64,000 nt of DNA, taken from contig NZ_CABFJY010000050.1 in NCBI RefSeq assembly GCF_901687125.1, forward strand, positions 24,140 to 88,139, read 5' to 3'. Below the pieces are notes generated by a model. That model was not told the origin of the DNA. It was given only the letters and a program-made list of their open reading frames with translations, and did not search any database. A program made the translations under genes and the position numbers. Of this stretch, positions 9,291 through 18,638 are shown in pieces; the stretch's first letter is position 1; the number at the start of each line of letters is the position of its first letter. The DNA is from Actinobacillus vicugnae (GTDB lineage Bacteria > Pseudomonadota > Gammaproteobacteria > Enterobacterales > Pasteurellaceae).

Positions 9291-9319
9291 TTGACTATTT
9301 TGCTTTCTATCTGTAATAT
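9291..9319 (+). promoter_or_regulatory. Sigma-70 promoter of yceD-rpmF, probably leaderless
   Basis: TTGACT (9291-9296), a 17-base spacer and TAATAT (9314-9319) make a near-consensus promoter. The -10 box ends 9 bases before the yceD ATG at 9329, so the predicted start of transcription (about 9325-9327) leaves almost no leader, and no Shine-Dalgarno sequence is visible. Confidence 0.75.
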
Positions 9320-9328
9320 GCACACCCT

Positions 9329-9853
9329 ATGCAAAAGGTAAAACTACCCCTCACCATTGACCCATATAAAGACGCACAGCGTCGAATGGATTACGAAGGC
9401 TACATTTCTAGTAGTCTCCTTAGCCGTTTGGGTGAATCTGTGAGCAACGTGCTAAGTGATGCACAAGTTACTCTCTCGTTATATATCGATCCACAGCGTC
9501 TTACTGTCATTAAAGGCACAGCTAAAGTTGAGGTGGAATTTGATTGCCAACGATGTGGTAACCCGTTTACACAAACACTCGACTGTTCATTTTGTTTCAG
9601 TCCAGTGTCTAATATGGATCAGGCGGACAATTTGCCCGAAATTTATGAACCTATCGAAGTAAACGAGTTTGGTGAAGTAAATTTACTAGATATGGTTGAA
9701 GATGAATTTATCATCGAATTGCCTCTAGTCCCGATGCATAGTGAAGAACACTGTGAAGTGTCCGTGAGTGAACAGGTGTTTGGCGAATTGCCTGAAGAAT
9801 TGGCGAAGAAACCTAACCCGTTCGCAGTATTAGCTAATTTAAAGAAAAACTAG
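9329..9853 (+). CDS. yceD: 23S rRNA accumulation protein YceD (DUF177)
   Basis: A 174-residue protein of the DUF177 family, which in E. coli is needed for normal 23S rRNA levels. The start MQKVKLPLTIDPYKDAQRR fits the conserved family N-terminus. A zinc-ribbon-like pair of cysteines lies in the middle (FDCQRCGNPFTQTLDCSFC, about residues 71-90), and the C-terminus has FGELPEELAKKPNPFAVL. It precedes rpmF with 17 bases between them, the usual bacterial arrangement yceD-rpmF-plsX-fabH that ties ribosome and lipid synthesis together. No ribosome-binding site precedes the ATG. Confidence 0.93.
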   Translation: MQKVKLPLTIDPYKDAQRRMDYEGYISSSLLSRLGESVSNVLSDAQVTLSLYIDPQRLTVIKGTAKVEVEFDCQRCGNPFTQTLDCSFCFSPVSNMDQADNLPEIYEPIEVNEFGEVNLLDMVEDEFIIELPLVPMHSEEHCEVSVSEQVFGELPEELAKKPNPFAVLANLKKN

Positions 9854-9870
9854 ATCTAGGAGTATAGCCA

Positions 9871-10041
9871 ATGGCTGTTCAACAAAATAAGAAATCTCGT
9901 TCACGTCGTGATATGCGTCGTTCACACGATGCATTAACAACAGCAGCAGTTTCAGTAGATAAAACAACTGGTGAAACTCACTTACGTCACCATGTAACTG
10001 CTGACGGTTACTACCGTGGTCGTAAAGTAATCAACAAATAA
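9871..10041 (+). CDS. rpmF: 50S ribosomal protein L32
   Basis: A 56-residue ribosomal protein of the large subunit. The sequence begins [20 protein letters not shown], the standard basic L32 N-terminus, and continues with the family features [11 protein letters not shown] and a lysine-rich end. The ATG follows a good ribosome-binding site (tctaggag) 7-8 bases upstream. Codon use is strongly biased, as in highly expressed genes. It sits between yceD and plsX in the conserved rpmF-plsX-fabH order. Confidence 0.98.
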   Translation: MAVQQNKKSRSRRDMRRSHDALTTAAVSVDKTTGETHLRHHVTADGYYRGRKVINK

Positions 10042-10065
10042 TCTCGGTTAGTTTCGAGGTATCAG

Positions 10066-11100
10066 TTGAATCGTCTAACCCTTGCGTTAGATGTGATGGG
10101 CGGGGACTTTGGTCCCCGTGTTACTATCCCAGCATTATCTCTAGCATTGGCAAAAAATCCGATGCTATCTTTTATACTATTTGGCGATCAACGCCAAGCC
10201 AATCCTTTTCTGAATGCACTTCCTAACGATCAGCTAAAACGTATTCGATTTGTACATACACCTTATGCTATTGATGCTAATCTGCCTTTTATGCAAGCAT
10301 TGCGCCAAAGCAAAGGAAGCTCTCTACGTTTAGCGTTAGAAGCGGTTGCCAATGGCGAAACGCAAGGATGTATCAGCGGGGGTAATACTGCAGCATTAAT
10401 GGGACTTGCAAAAATACTAATTGAACCACTCCCCAATATTGAACGTCCAGCACTTGCTACTCTCATTCCAAGTATGAATGGTCAATCAAGCGTTATGCTA
10501 GATTTAGGGGCGAATGTAGAAGCAAATAGTGATTTACTGATTCAATTCGCTGAAATGGGCAATATTTTTGCAGAAGTAATGCTAGATTTAGTTTATCCAC
10601 GTTTAGCATTGCTGAATATTGGCATAGAAAGTAACAAAGGCTCGCAAACAATTCGAGACACAGCTAAACATTTACAACAACGGCATGATTTAAATTATAT
10701 TGGCTTTTTAGAAAGCGATAAGTTAATGAATCATATGGCGGATGTGATTGTTTGTGATGGCTTTACAGGCAATATTGCCCTCAAAGCGGTAGAAGGTGCC
10801 GCCAAAAATATTCTTTCATTATTGAAACAATCTTCCGAAGGATCTTATCTTTGCCAAAATCTGAAGCGCTATATATTGCGTGCAATTTTTTATCGTTCGT
10901 ATCGGAAACTACAACAAATCAATCCCGATCGACATAACGGTGCAACGCTACTAGGATTATCCTCTGTCGTGGTAAAAAGCCATGGTGGAGCAAGCACGAA
11001 TGCATATTTTTATGCAATTAATCATGCAATTGGGCAGATCCAAAGGCAAATTCCTGATAAAATTTCGCAAGGTTTAAACAAATTATATCAAAATTTATAG
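10066..11100 (+). CDS. plsX: Phosphate acyltransferase PlsX
   Basis: Peripheral membrane enzyme that converts acyl-ACP to acyl-phosphate for phospholipid synthesis. The 344 residues open with LTLALDVMGGDFGPRVT, the family signature, and include SGGNTAALMG near residue 106 and VCDGFTGNIALKAVEG near residue 228. Translation starts at TTG (10066), because the family N-terminus begins directly there and no ATG lies nearby; a weak GAGG-like site precedes it. It is 24 bases after rpmF and 10 before fabH. Confidence 0.96.
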   Translation: MNRLTLALDVMGGDFGPRVTIPALSLALAKNPMLSFILFGDQRQANPFLNALPNDQLKRIRFVHTPYAIDANLPFMQALRQSKGSSLRLALEAVANGETQGCISGGNTAALMGLAKILIEPLPNIERPALATLIPSMNGQSSVMLDLGANVEANSDLLIQFAEMGNIFAEVMLDLVYPRLALLNIGIESNKGSQTIRDTAKHLQQRHDLNYIGFLESDKLMNHMADVIVCDGFTGNIALKAVEGAAKNILSLLKQSSEGSYLCQNLKRYILRAIFYRSYRKLQQINPDRHNGATLLGLSSVVVKSHGGASTNAYFYAINHAIGQIQRQIPDKISQGLNKLYQNL

Positions 11101-11110
11101 AGAATAAAAT

Positions 11111-12061
11111 ATGTACAGCAAAATTTTAGCAACAGGTAGTTATTTACCTGCTCAAATTCGTACTAATGCTGATTTAGAAAAAATGGTAGATACCACAGAT
11201 GAGTGGATTTTCACTCGCTCTGGTATGAAAGAACGTCGTATTGCAGCAGTAGACGAAACCGTTGCCAGCATGGGCGCACAAGCGGCTAAAAACGCATTAG
11301 CAATGGCGAAAATCGATCATAATGAAATTGATCTGATTATCGTGGGTACAACAACTAACTCTCATGCTTACCCAAGTGCTGCTTGCCAAATTCAAGGCTT
11401 ATTAAATATTCAAGATGCGATTGCTTTTGATGTTGCAGCTGCTTGCACAGGCTTTGTATATGCATTAAGTGTTGCTGATCAATTTGTGCGTACAGGAAAA
11501 GTAAAAAAAGCGTTAGTGATCGGCGCCGATCTCAATTCTCGTGCTTTAGATGAAACCGATCGTAGTACGGTGGTGCTATTTGGTGATGGCGCTGGTGCTG
11601 TAATTCTCGAAGCAAGCGAACAACAAGGTATTATTTCAACCCACTTACATTCGTCTTCTGATAGCGAATATATGTTAGCTCTGCCTGCTCAGCAACGTGG
11701 TGATGAAAAATCTGGCTTTATTCAAATGCAAGGTAATGCCACCTTCAAATTGGCAGTAGGTCAGCTTTCTAGTGTGGTGGAAGAAACACTTGAAGCAAAC
11801 AACTTACAAAAATCAGATTTAGATTGGTTAGTGCCACATCAAGCTAATATTCGTATTATTGCTGCGACAGCGAAAAAATTAGAAATGGATATGTCGCAAG
11901 TGGTTCTCACTGTGGAAAAATATGGTAACAATAGTGCTGCAACTGTACCTGTAGCATTGGATGAAGCCGTGCGTGACGGACGTATTCAGCGTGGTCAATT
12001 GCTACTTCTTGAAGCATTCGGCGGCGGTTGGACTTGGGGCTCAGCACTAGTTCGTTTCTAA
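11111..12061 (+). CDS. fabH: 3-oxoacyl-ACP synthase III
   Basis: Starts fatty-acid chains by condensing acetyl-CoA with malonyl-ACP. The 316-residue protein has the full catalytic triad of the family: Cys112 in [11 protein letters not shown], the histidine in VPHQANIRI (about 243) and the asparagine in [10 protein letters not shown] (about 273). The C-terminus [19 protein letters not shown] is also typical. It is the last gene of the yceD-rpmF-plsX-fabH set and is followed after 32 bases by trmB. Confidence 0.98.
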   Translation: MYSKILATGSYLPAQIRTNADLEKMVDTTDEWIFTRSGMKERRIAAVDETVASMGAQAAKNALAMAKIDHNEIDLIIVGTTTNSHAYPSAACQIQGLLNIQDAIAFDVAAACTGFVYALSVADQFVRTGKVKKALVIGADLNSRALDETDRSTVVLFGDGAGAVILEASEQQGIISTHLHSSSDSEYMLALPAQQRGDEKSGFIQMQGNATFKLAVGQLSSVVEETLEANNLQKSDLDWLVPHQANIRIIAATAKKLEMDMSQVVLTVEKYGNNSAATVPVALDEAVRDGRIQRGQLLLLEAFGGGWTWGSALVRF

Positions 12062-12093
12062 ACAAGCGGTCAGAAAAAGATAGAATTTTACAA

Positions 12094-12846
12094 ATGTCAG
12101 AAAAACAAACTTTTGCAGATAAAAAACGAAAAACAGTAGAACAAGCTGAATTTACTGAAGACGGACGTTACCTACGCAAAGTGCGTAGCTTTGTATTGCG
12201 CACAGGGCGTTTAAGCGATTATCAACGTGATATGATGAACAATAACTGGGCAAATCTCGGTTTAGACTACCAAAATACACCGTTTAATTTTGAACAGATT
12301 TTTGGTAATGCCAATCCAGTTATCTTAGAAATTGGTTTTGGCATGGGGCGCTCGCTAGTAGAAATGGCGGAACAAAACCCAAATCGTAACTATATTGGTA
12401 TTGAAGTTCACACGCCAGGTGTTGGCGCTTGTATCGCTTACGCCTTAGAAAAAGGCGTGAAAAATTTACGCGTAATTTGCCATGATGCAACAGAAATCTT
12501 GCGTGATGCCATCGCTGATCAGTCACTTGGCGGTTTACAGCTTTACTTCCCAGATCCATGGCAAAAAGCAAAACATCACAAACGTCGTATTGTACAACCC
12601 GAATTTATTCGCCGTGTGTTAACAAAATTAGACAATGATGCTTTTATTCATTTTGCTACCGACTGGGAAAATTATGCAGAGCATATGTTAGAAGTGTTAC
12701 GTCAATTCGATAGTGAATTACATAACACATCAGCGACCAATGATTTTATTCCACGCCCTAATTTTCGTCCTTTAACCAAGTTTGAAGAACGAGGTCAACG
12801 TCTCGGACACGGTGTGTGGGACTTATACTTTATTAAGCAGTCCTAA
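12094..12846 (+). CDS. trmB: tRNA (guanine-N7)-methyltransferase
   Basis: SAM-dependent enzyme that makes 7-methylguanosine at position 46 of tRNA. The 250 residues include the SAM-binding motif [15 protein letters not shown] (about residue 70) and [18 protein letters not shown], the conserved catalytic region. I chose the ATG at 12094 ([14 protein letters not shown]) over an upstream in-frame ATG at 12028. The longer form would overlap the end of fabH, read through an uptake signal, and add residues unlike the family. Confidence 0.95.
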   Translation: MSEKQTFADKKRKTVEQAEFTEDGRYLRKVRSFVLRTGRLSDYQRDMMNNNWANLGLDYQNTPFNFEQIFGNANPVILEIGFGMGRSLVEMAEQNPNRNYIGIEVHTPGVGACIAYALEKGVKNLRVICHDATEILRDAIADQSLGGLQLYFPDPWQKAKHHKRRIVQPEFIRRVLTKLDNDAFIHFATDWENYAEHMLEVLRQFDSELHNTSATNDFIPRPNFRPLTKFEERGQRLGHGVWDLYFIKQS

Positions 12847-12902
12847 ACTGTTTAATGATTGATTTTAACTATCCATTCTCAATTTAAATAAGGAGAAATA
12901 TA

Positions 12903-13244
12903 ATGGCTATTCAACGTAACGCACGTCAACGTAAAAAAATGCACCTAGCAGAATTCCAAGAGTTAGGTTTTTTAGTAAAATTCCAATTTGCGGAAAACAC
13001 AGGTATTGATCAAATTGATTTAACCGTAGATCGTTTCATTGCTGAAGTGATCAAACCTAACGGCTTAGCTTATGAAGGTAGTGGTTACTTACATTGGGAA
13101 GGTTTAGTTTGCTTAGAAAAATTAGGCAAATGTGATGAATCTCACCAACAATTAGTAAAAACTTGGTTAGAAAGCAATGGATTAACTCAAGTTGAAGTGA
13201 GCGAATTATTCGATATTTGGTGGGACTACCCAATTCAAAACTAA
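12903..13244 (+). CDS. yggL: YggL family protein (DUF469)
   Basis: A 113-residue soluble protein of the YggL/DUF469 family. In E. coli this protein is associated with the 50S ribosomal subunit. The basic N-terminus AIQRNARQRKKMHLAEFQ and the acidic middle fit. It follows trmB, as yggL follows trmB (yggH) in enterobacteria. A strong ribosome-binding site (aaggag) lies 8 bases before the ATG. Exact role not established here. Confidence 0.88.
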   Translation: MAIQRNARQRKKMHLAEFQELGFLVKFQFAENTGIDQIDLTVDRFIAEVIKPNGLAYEGSGYLHWEGLVCLEKLGKCDESHQQLVKTWLESNGLTQVEVSELFDIWWDYPIQN

Positions 13245-13248
13245 TCGA

Positions 13249-13295
13249 ACAAACGGCTAAATTTTGCGAAAAACTTGCAAAAGTCGACCGCTTGT
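13249..13295. repeat. Imperfect inverted pair of uptake signals
   Basis: A degenerate aacaaacggctaaatttt faces aaaagtcgaccgcttgtt downstream of yggL. The left copy carries substitutions in the core. It may form a weak hairpin after yggL. Confidence 0.45.
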
Positions 13296-13303
13296 TAGCA
13301 TTG

Positions 13304-13322
13304 GGGCGGGTTTATCCCGCCC
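13304..13322. terminator. GC-rich hairpin between yggL and yggT
   Basis: gggcggg (13304-13310) pairs with cccgccc (13316-13322) around a 5-base loop. The T-run after it is poor, so it may be a weak terminator or an RNA-stabilising hairpin. Confidence 0.45.
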
Positions 13323-13361
13323 GAATAATTTATAGCAAATATTTTTAGAAGAGGAAGATAG

Positions 13362-13895
13362 ATGGAATTTTTAGCCCCTGTTCTTTCAATTGTTATCGGC
13401 TTTCTAAGCTTCGTATTAGTTTTACGCACTTGGTTGCAATTTTGCCGAGTGGATCCTTATATGCCATTGTCGCAATCACTATTGCGCTTAACTTCACCGT
13501 TAGTGAATCCCGTCAGCAAAGTGATTCCAACTGTCAAAAATATTAATTTTGCGGCACTATTAATCGCATTGCTTTTATTAGCTTTCGAAAAGTTTATTTT
13601 AGGTGTACCCGCTGCCATGGCGGTGTTGGCGGGACTACTTGGTGTGATTAAAACATTCGGTCAGATTCTATTTTTCACCACCTTGATTCGCGCCTTAATG
13701 AGTTGGGTAACCCGAGGCGATCATCCATTAGATTATATGGTGGCACAAATCACTGAACCAGTATTAGGCTTTATCCGTAAATTATTACCTCGTACAGGTA
13801 TGCTCGATTTCTCTGTAATGGTATTAGGTTTCGGCTTAATTCTGCTAAATAACCTTTTCTATAGTGTATTTGGCGTACTGTGGGCAATTGCTTAA
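13362..13895 (+). CDS. yggT: YggT family membrane protein
   Basis: A 177-residue inner-membrane protein with two YggT domains (about residues 1-80 and 90-175), each containing the family pattern of an [21 protein letters not shown] or [21 protein letters not shown] segment followed by a proline-rich turn and a helix. YggT proteins have been linked to envelope integrity and osmotic stress. Its stop overlaps the yggU start (TAATG), so translation of the two is coupled. The yggT-yggU pair is conserved in gammaproteobacteria. Confidence 0.9.
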   Translation: MEFLAPVLSIVIGFLSFVLVLRTWLQFCRVDPYMPLSQSLLRLTSPLVNPVSKVIPTVKNINFAALLIALLLLAFEKFILGVPAAMAVLAGLLGVIKTFGQILFFTTLIRALMSWVTRGDHPLDYMVAQITEPVLGFIRKLLPRTGMLDFSVMVLGFGLILLNNLFYSVFGVLWAIA

Positions 13896-14200
13896 TGAAA
13901 GCAGTCGAATCTGTTGAAAATCCGTGTGGCATCCGCCTGCGGATTCTTTTACAACCCAAAGCGAGCCGAGATCAAATTGTTGGTTTACACGATAATGAAC
14001 TCAAAATTGCGATTACTGCCCCGCCAGTAGACGGGGCTGCCAATGCACATTTACTAAAGTATTTGAGCAAATTATTCAAAGTACCCAAAAGCAGTATCCA
14101 ATTAGAAAAAGGTGAACTCCAACGACATAAACAATTGTTTGTTCCAAAGCCAAAAGTAATACCAAAAGAAATAGAAACTCTACTAGATAAATACGTATGA
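13895..14200 (+). CDS. yggU: YggU family protein (DUF167)
   Basis: A 101-residue small soluble protein of the DUF167/UPF0235 family, of unknown molecular function. The motifs [19 protein letters not shown] and [17 protein letters not shown] are family signatures. The ATG at 13895 shares its first base with the last base of the yggT stop. An upstream in-frame ATG at 13880 would lengthen the overlap and does not fit the family start. Confidence 0.92.
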   Translation: MKAVESVENPCGIRLRILLQPKASRDQIVGLHDNELKIAITAPPVDGAANAHLLKYLSKLFKVPKSSIQLEKGELQRHKQLFVPKPKVIPKEIETLLDKYV

Positions 14201-14340
14201 TCTGCCTGATAATCTCTCCAACTTTTGAGGGCAGATCATATTTCGATTAAAATCATGCCAATAAATAAAACCAAATACTCAATGTAAATATACTTTACGC
14301 TCTATATTAAACAACATAGACTTATCGGAATTATTGTCAT
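14201..14340. other. Intergenic, no gene seen
   Basis: Nothing recognisable between yggU and the doubtful ORF that follows. There is no good hairpin-plus-T-run for yggU. Confidence 0.4.
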
Positions 14341-14535
14341 TTGTTTTTTCTACGTTTTAGTTTGTGTAACACAATATTTTATATTATTGGTTCCATGCTG
14401 AATTATTTATCAGGAAGTGAAATATTTCCTCCTGAAATAAAATGTTATATTGAGTCAGCATTTATCTCATTTTTTGTTGCGATATATTATTTATGGAAAG
14501 TAAATAAGAGAGAGATAGATCTTACTATTGCTTAA
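14341..14535 (+). CDS. Doubtful small membrane ORF or gene remnant
   Basis: A 64-codon open frame that can start only at TTG (14341) or at an internal ATG (14395). It encodes two hydrophobic stretches (about residues 5-24 and 38-52) and a charged end, KVNKREIDL. No good ribosome-binding site is visible. The frame is open back to 14320 without an ATG, which suits the tail of a decayed membrane-protein gene as well as a real small protein. No family recognised. Confidence 0.3.
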   Translation: MFFLRFSLCNTIFYIIGSMLNYLSGSEIFPPEIKCYIESAFISFFVAIYYLWKVNKREIDLTIA

Positions 14536-14542
14536 AGATATG

Positions 14543-14605
14543 CAAGCGGTCAAATTCCCAAAATCTTTTGCAATTTGCAAAATTTTAGCAGAAGTTGACC
14601 GCTTG
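14543..14605. repeat. Inverted pair of uptake signals downstream of ccp
   Basis: caagcggtca (14543-14552) faces tgaccgcttg (14596-14605) just past the stop of the cytochrome c peroxidase gene. The loop is about 43 bases, so termination by this pair alone is uncertain. Confidence 0.6.
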
Positions 14606-14616
14606 TATCAGTGAAA

Positions 14617-16017
14617 TTATTTCACTTTATCATTGGTGAGCAATTTACCTTTATATTCGCCTGTAAGTGATTCTAAAAACGCTACAATTTCATTTAACTC
14701 CGTATCAGAGAAATGTTTATTGCTTTGGTAAATTCCCATAAGGCGAACCGCTTCTTTTAAGTCTTTCGCACTTGCATCATGCATATAAGGTGCTGTTAAC
14801 GCAACGTTACGCAAAGTCGGTACTTTGAAACGGTGCATATCACTTGGATCTTTCGTTACCGCATAACGACCTTGATCCGCCTCTGTTAATTCCGTACCAC
14901 GATCTTTGAAATAATCTCTGTATAAGCCCATATATTCAAATGATTGCCCGCCCATTGCTGTACCAGTATGACAAGTATCACATTTGGCGTTTTTGAAATG
15001 CTCATAGCCACGTTTTTGCACATCCGTTAATGCCGTTTGCTCCCCTTTTAAGAAACGATCGAATGCACTATTTGGCGTGATAAGCGTTTTCTCAAATTCG
15101 CCAATCGCATCGGTGACATTTGCTTGATCAAAATGTGGATAAACTGCAAGGAAACGCTTCATAAACTCTTCGTCTTTGCTTAACTTAGCCAAAATCTCGC
15201 CCCATGTTTTTGAGCCCATCTCAACTGGATTTGTTGGTGGCCCTCCTGCTTGATCCGCTAAAGTTTTCGCACGCCCATCCCAGAATTGCCATTTATTAAA
15301 TACTGCGTTAAATACCGTTGGTGCATTAATACCGCCTTTTAAGCCATGGATCCCTTCTGATACAGGTAAATTATCAACGCCAGCTTGTGTTAATAAGTGG
15401 CAAGTATGGCACTGAATTGAGCCATCATCTGATAAACGTCCGTCAAAATAAAGCCCTTCGCCTAATGCAACTTTATGCGGATCAGTAGCTAGCTGTTCTG
15501 GAATCGGCTGAACTAAGCGTGTTGCATCTGCACCTGCTACTTGTGGTAAGAAGTGGGCTTGGCGCTGTGCGCTAATCCAATCTAAAATCACTTTTTTCTG
15601 CTCAGCATCAGGACGAGAGCCCCAGTGAACATGGATATATTTCGCGATAGGCATTTCATCATTACGGATAACTTGTTCCAATTTAGCTAAATCCGCTTCT
15701 GAAAGTTTATTTGGGTCTTTCATGCCTTCAATCAAACGATCTAAGCGAAAAAAGCGAGTCCCTTTCTCAATATCTGTAGCCATCATTTGGCTTGCGATAG
15801 GCAATTTTGAATAAGCAGGTAATTCTGCATTTGGTGTGTGGCAGTATTGGCAGCCATTTGCAAACATCACGCCTGCGACAGCTTGATGTGATTCAGGTAC
15901 ATTAGCTTCAGCAAGTAACTTAGGCGCTTGTGTTTTATCGAACCAATACGCATATCCCACGAGAGAAAAATAGCCAATACCAGCAGTGGCTAGGGCTAAA
16001 AGTAAATATTTTTTCAT
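14617..16017 (-). CDS. ccp: Tri-haem cytochrome c peroxidase (YhjA/Ccp type)
   Basis: Inner-membrane-anchored periplasmic enzyme that reduces hydrogen peroxide with electrons from the quinol pool. The 466 residues have an N-terminal membrane anchor (about 3-22) and three c-type haem sites: CQYCH at 56-60, CHTCH at 203-207 and CDTCH at 346-350. The first haem is the extra domain that distinguishes YhjA-type quinol peroxidases from two-haem CcpA. Length equals that of E. coli YhjA (about 465). A degenerate FNR-like site at 16074-16087 fits expression under low oxygen. Confidence 0.92.
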   Translation of the reverse strand: MKKYLLLALATAGIGYFSLVGYAYWFDKTQAPKLLAEANVPESHQAVAGVMFANGCQYCHTPNAELPAYSKLPIASQMMATDIEKGTRFFRLDRLIEGMKDPNKLSEADLAKLEQVIRNDEMPIAKYIHVHWGSRPDAEQKKVILDWISAQRQAHFLPQVAGADATRLVQPIPEQLATDPHKVALGEGLYFDGRLSDDGSIQCHTCHLLTQAGVDNLPVSEGIHGLKGGINAPTVFNAVFNKWQFWDGRAKTLADQAGGPPTNPVEMGSKTWGEILAKLSKDEEFMKRFLAVYPHFDQANVTDAIGEFEKTLITPNSAFDRFLKGEQTALTDVQKRGYEHFKNAKCDTCHTGTAMGGQSFEYMGLYRDYFKDRGTELTEADQGRYAVTKDPSDMHRFKVPTLRNVALTAPYMHDASAKDLKEAVRLMGIYQSNKHFSDTELNEIVAFLESLTGEYKGKLLTNDKVK

Positions 16018-16073
16018 TAGTAACCTCCATTAAATGAGGATTTTATTATTTCATAAAAATACTGTTTTACTTT

Positions 16074-16087
16074 TTGCGTTATATCAA
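16074..16087 (-). promoter_or_regulatory. Possible FNR site upstream of ccp
   Basis: On the minus strand TTGAT-N4-CGCAA matches the FNR consensus TTGAT-N4-ATCAA perfectly in one half and in 3 of 5 positions in the other. A second lone TTGAT half lies about 30 bases further upstream. YhjA-type peroxidases are FNR-activated in E. coli, so regulation is plausible but unproven here. Confidence 0.35.
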
Positions 16088-16184
16088 TAGTTTTAATCTA
16101 TAAAACCTATATCAATAATAGGACAAACAATGATAAAGCTAGTCTCCTGATAAGTGCTAAATGTTAATTGTGATAGAAAATAAA

Positions 16185-16207
16185 AAACGCCCAGCGAAGT
16201 GAGCGTT
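16185..16207 (-). terminator. Probable terminator of yjdM
   Basis: aaacgc pairs with gcgttt around a 12-base interior just downstream of the yjdM stop. On the minus strand it is followed by a T-run. Confidence 0.55.
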
Positions 16208-16229
16208 TAAAACAAGCGAAATTAAATCA

Positions 16230-16553
16230 TTATGCTTTTTTCAAGAATTCCGATTTCAACATAATTTTGCCACAATCAACATTGTGGTCACCATTGACTA
16301 AACGGATATTTTTAAATTTTGTACCTTTTTTCAGTACTTCCGACGAACCTTTTAATTTTAAATCTTTGATTAAAAGAACATCATCACCATCAGCTAATAA
16401 ATTACCGTTACTATCTTTAACGATTAACTGATCTTCATCATGCTCTTCAACTTCTTCACCAGTCCATTCGTGGGCGCAATCAGGGCACACAAATTGAATT
16501 GAATCATGGTAAGTATTTTCACTGTTGCATTGTGGGCAAACTGGGTATGTCAT
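16230..16553 (-). CDS. yjdM: Zinc-ribbon protein YjdM (PhnA family)
   Basis: A 107-residue cytosolic protein of the PhnA/YjdM family. The N-terminus holds a zinc ribbon ([13 protein letters not shown]..., CPDCAHEW, about residues 6-29), and the C-terminal domain has the conserved [21 protein letters not shown] region. The old name phnA linked it to phosphonate use, but the true role of this family is unclear. It is monocistronic, with its own hairpin downstream. Confidence 0.92.
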   Translation of the reverse strand: MTYPVCPQCNSENTYHDSIQFVCPDCAHEWTGEEVEEHDEDQLIVKDSNGNLLADGDDVLLIKDLKLKGSSEVLKKGTKFKNIRLVNGDHNVDCGKIMLKSEFLKKA

Positions 16554-16637
16554 AAAAGTAAATCCTTAATGTTATAAAAAGTAGTCATTCTATAATGAAA
16601 TGCTATAAAAAGTAAGGCTATATAGCTTCATATAAAA

Positions 16638-16667
16638 AATGCCCAGTCCATAAAGGGATTGGGCATT
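16638..16667 (-). terminator. Terminator of rpoD
   Basis: A stem aatgccca/tgggcatt extended by gtcc/ggga, lying just past the rpoD stop. On the minus strand it is followed by a run of T, a standard intrinsic terminator closing the rpsU-dnaG-rpoD operon. Confidence 0.85.
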
Positions 16668-16680
16668 GCTGACTTCATTA

Positions 16681-18534
16681 CTAGTCGTCTAAGAAACTGC
16701 GTAATGTTTCTGAACGACTTGGATGGCGAAGTTTGCGTAGCGCTTTTGCTTCAATCTGACGGATACGCTCACGCGTTACATCAAATTGCTTACCCACTTC
16801 TTCCAGAGTATGGTCAGTATTCATATCAATACCAAAACGCATCCGTAAAACCTTCGCTTCACGAGGTGTTAAGCCTTCTAACACCTCATTAGTTGCGATA
16901 CGCAAGCTTTCTGCAGTTGCTGAATCCAATGGTAATTCAAGGCTTTCGTCTTGAATAAAATCACCTAAATGTGAATCGTCATCATCACCAATTGGTGTTT
17001 CCATTGAGATTGGCTCTTTAGCGATCTTCAATACTTTGCGAATTTTATCTTCTGGCATTCCCATACGCTCTGCTAACTCTTCTGGCGTTGCTTCACGTCC
17101 CATTTCTTGTAAACATTGACGAGAAATACGATTGAGTTTGTTGATCGTTTCAATCATATGTACAGGAATACGAATGGTGCGTGCTTGGTCTGCGATTGAA
17201 CGCGTAATTGCCTGACGAATCCACCATGTAGCATAAGTTGAGAATTTATAACCACGACGATATTCAAATTTATCTACCGCTTTCATCAAACCAATATTAC
17301 CTTCCTGAATTAAATCAAGGAATTGTAAGCCACGATTGGTATATTTTTTTGCAATTGAGATAACTAAACGTAAGTTTGCCTCAACCATCTCTTTTTTCGC
17401 ACGACGAGCTTTTAATTCACCGTTTGCAATACGTCCACCAATTTCACGAATTTGAGCAATGGTTAAACCCGTGGTTTGCTCCATACGTTGTAAATTCAAA
17501 ATATTGACACGAATTTGCTCAACATAATTTGCGAGTTTTGGGGCAGCACCTTTTTTCGCATTGATCGCTTTTTCGATCCATTCTTCCGAAGTTTCATGAC
17601 CTTGGAATAATTTTAGGAAATCTGCTTTTTTCATTTGCGCATATTCAACTGCATAACGTTGAATTTGACGCTCTTCCGCACGCACTTGTTTCATCATTTT
17701 TTGCATTGATTCAACAAGTAAGTCAAATTGTTTCGGCACTAAACGGAATTCACGGAAAATATCTGAAAGCGCTTGAATTTGGTCTCTTGATTTTTTGTGA
17801 CCACGACCATGTTTTTGGATCGCTTGTAACGCTTTTTCATGCTGATCACGTAGCGCATAGAATTTCTCACGCGCTAATTCAGGGTCGATAGAGTTATCGT
17901 CACCGCTGTCTGCATTGCTATCGCTTTCTTCATCTTCACTCTCATCATCAACATCTGCAACATCTTCCTCATCCTCGTCAAGCTCAGTATCTAAGTCTTC
18001 CACGGGCGCTTCTTCTTGTGCGTTTGGATCAACAAATGCTGTCACTAAGTCAGAAAGGCGCATTGTGCCTTCTTCGACTTGTGCATAAAAGCCGATTAAT
18101 TCTGTTAATGCTTCTGGGTATTCTGCAACTGCACATTGCACTTCATTGATACCTTCTTCGATACGTTTTGCGATATCAATTTCGCCTTCACGGGTAAGAA
18201 GTTCCACTGTCCCCATTTCACGCATATACATACGCACAGGGTCAGTCGTTCTACCGAGTTCAGATTCTACGGTTGAAAGTACTTTTGTCGCTTCTTCCAC
18301 GATATCTTCATCAGCGATATTTTCGGCGAGCATGAGCTCATCAGTATCTGGAGCAGTTTCTAAAACCTTGATCCCCATATCGTTGATCATTTGAATAATA
18401 TCTTCGATCTGCTCCGCATCAACCAACTCTTCTGGTAAGTGGTCGTGCACCTCTGAAATGGTTAAATAACCTTGTTCACGCCCTTGGGCAATCAGAAGTT
18501 CTAATTGAGATTGCTGTTCTAATTGTTGTTCCAT
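16681..18534 (-). CDS. rpoD: RNA polymerase sigma factor RpoD (sigma-70)
   Basis: The housekeeping sigma factor. The 617 residues show region 1.1 ([17 protein letters not shown]), a very acidic non-conserved region at about 175-220, region 2 ([20 protein letters not shown], -10 recognition), region 3 and region 4 ([19 protein letters not shown], -35 recognition). The ATG at 18534 ([14 protein letters not shown]) is chosen because it fits the E. coli start; an upstream in-frame start at 18561 adds nine residues foreign to the family. It closes the macromolecular synthesis operon. Confidence 0.98.
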   Translation of the reverse strand: MEQQLEQQSQLELLIAQGREQGYLTISEVHDHLPEELVDAEQIEDIIQMINDMGIKVLETAPDTDELMLAENIADEDIVEEATKVLSTVESELGRTTDPVRMYMREMGTVELLTREGEIDIAKRIEEGINEVQCAVAEYPEALTELIGFYAQVEEGTMRLSDLVTAFVDPNAQEEAPVEDLDTELDEDEEDVADVDDESEDEESDSNADSGDDNSIDPELAREKFYALRDQHEKALQAIQKHGRGHKKSRDQIQALSDIFREFRLVPKQFDLLVESMQKMMKQVRAEERQIQRYAVEYAQMKKADFLKLFQGHETSEEWIEKAINAKKGAAPKLANYVEQIRVNILNLQRMEQTTGLTIAQIREIGGRIANGELKARRAKKEMVEANLRLVISIAKKYTNRGLQFLDLIQEGNIGLMKAVDKFEYRRGYKFSTYATWWIRQAITRSIADQARTIRIPVHMIETINKLNRISRQCLQEMGREATPEELAERMGMPEDKIRKVLKIAKEPISMETPIGDDDDSHLGDFIQDESLELPLDSATAESLRIATNEVLEGLTPREAKVLRMRFGIDMNTDHTLEEVGKQFDVTRERIRQIEAKALRKLRHPSRSETLRSFLDD

Positions 18535-18638
18535 AATTGTATCCGTCTTGTGTGCGAGCAAAAATAGTGTTGGATTATACCATTAATTGCGATTTTCTTG
18601 ATAGTTTTGCAAAAAATTTCTTAAAAATGACCCATTAA

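Noticed and set aside
13960..14616. tRNA or small RNA gene between yggU and ccp
   Set aside because: No cloverleaf or terminator-bounded structure found.
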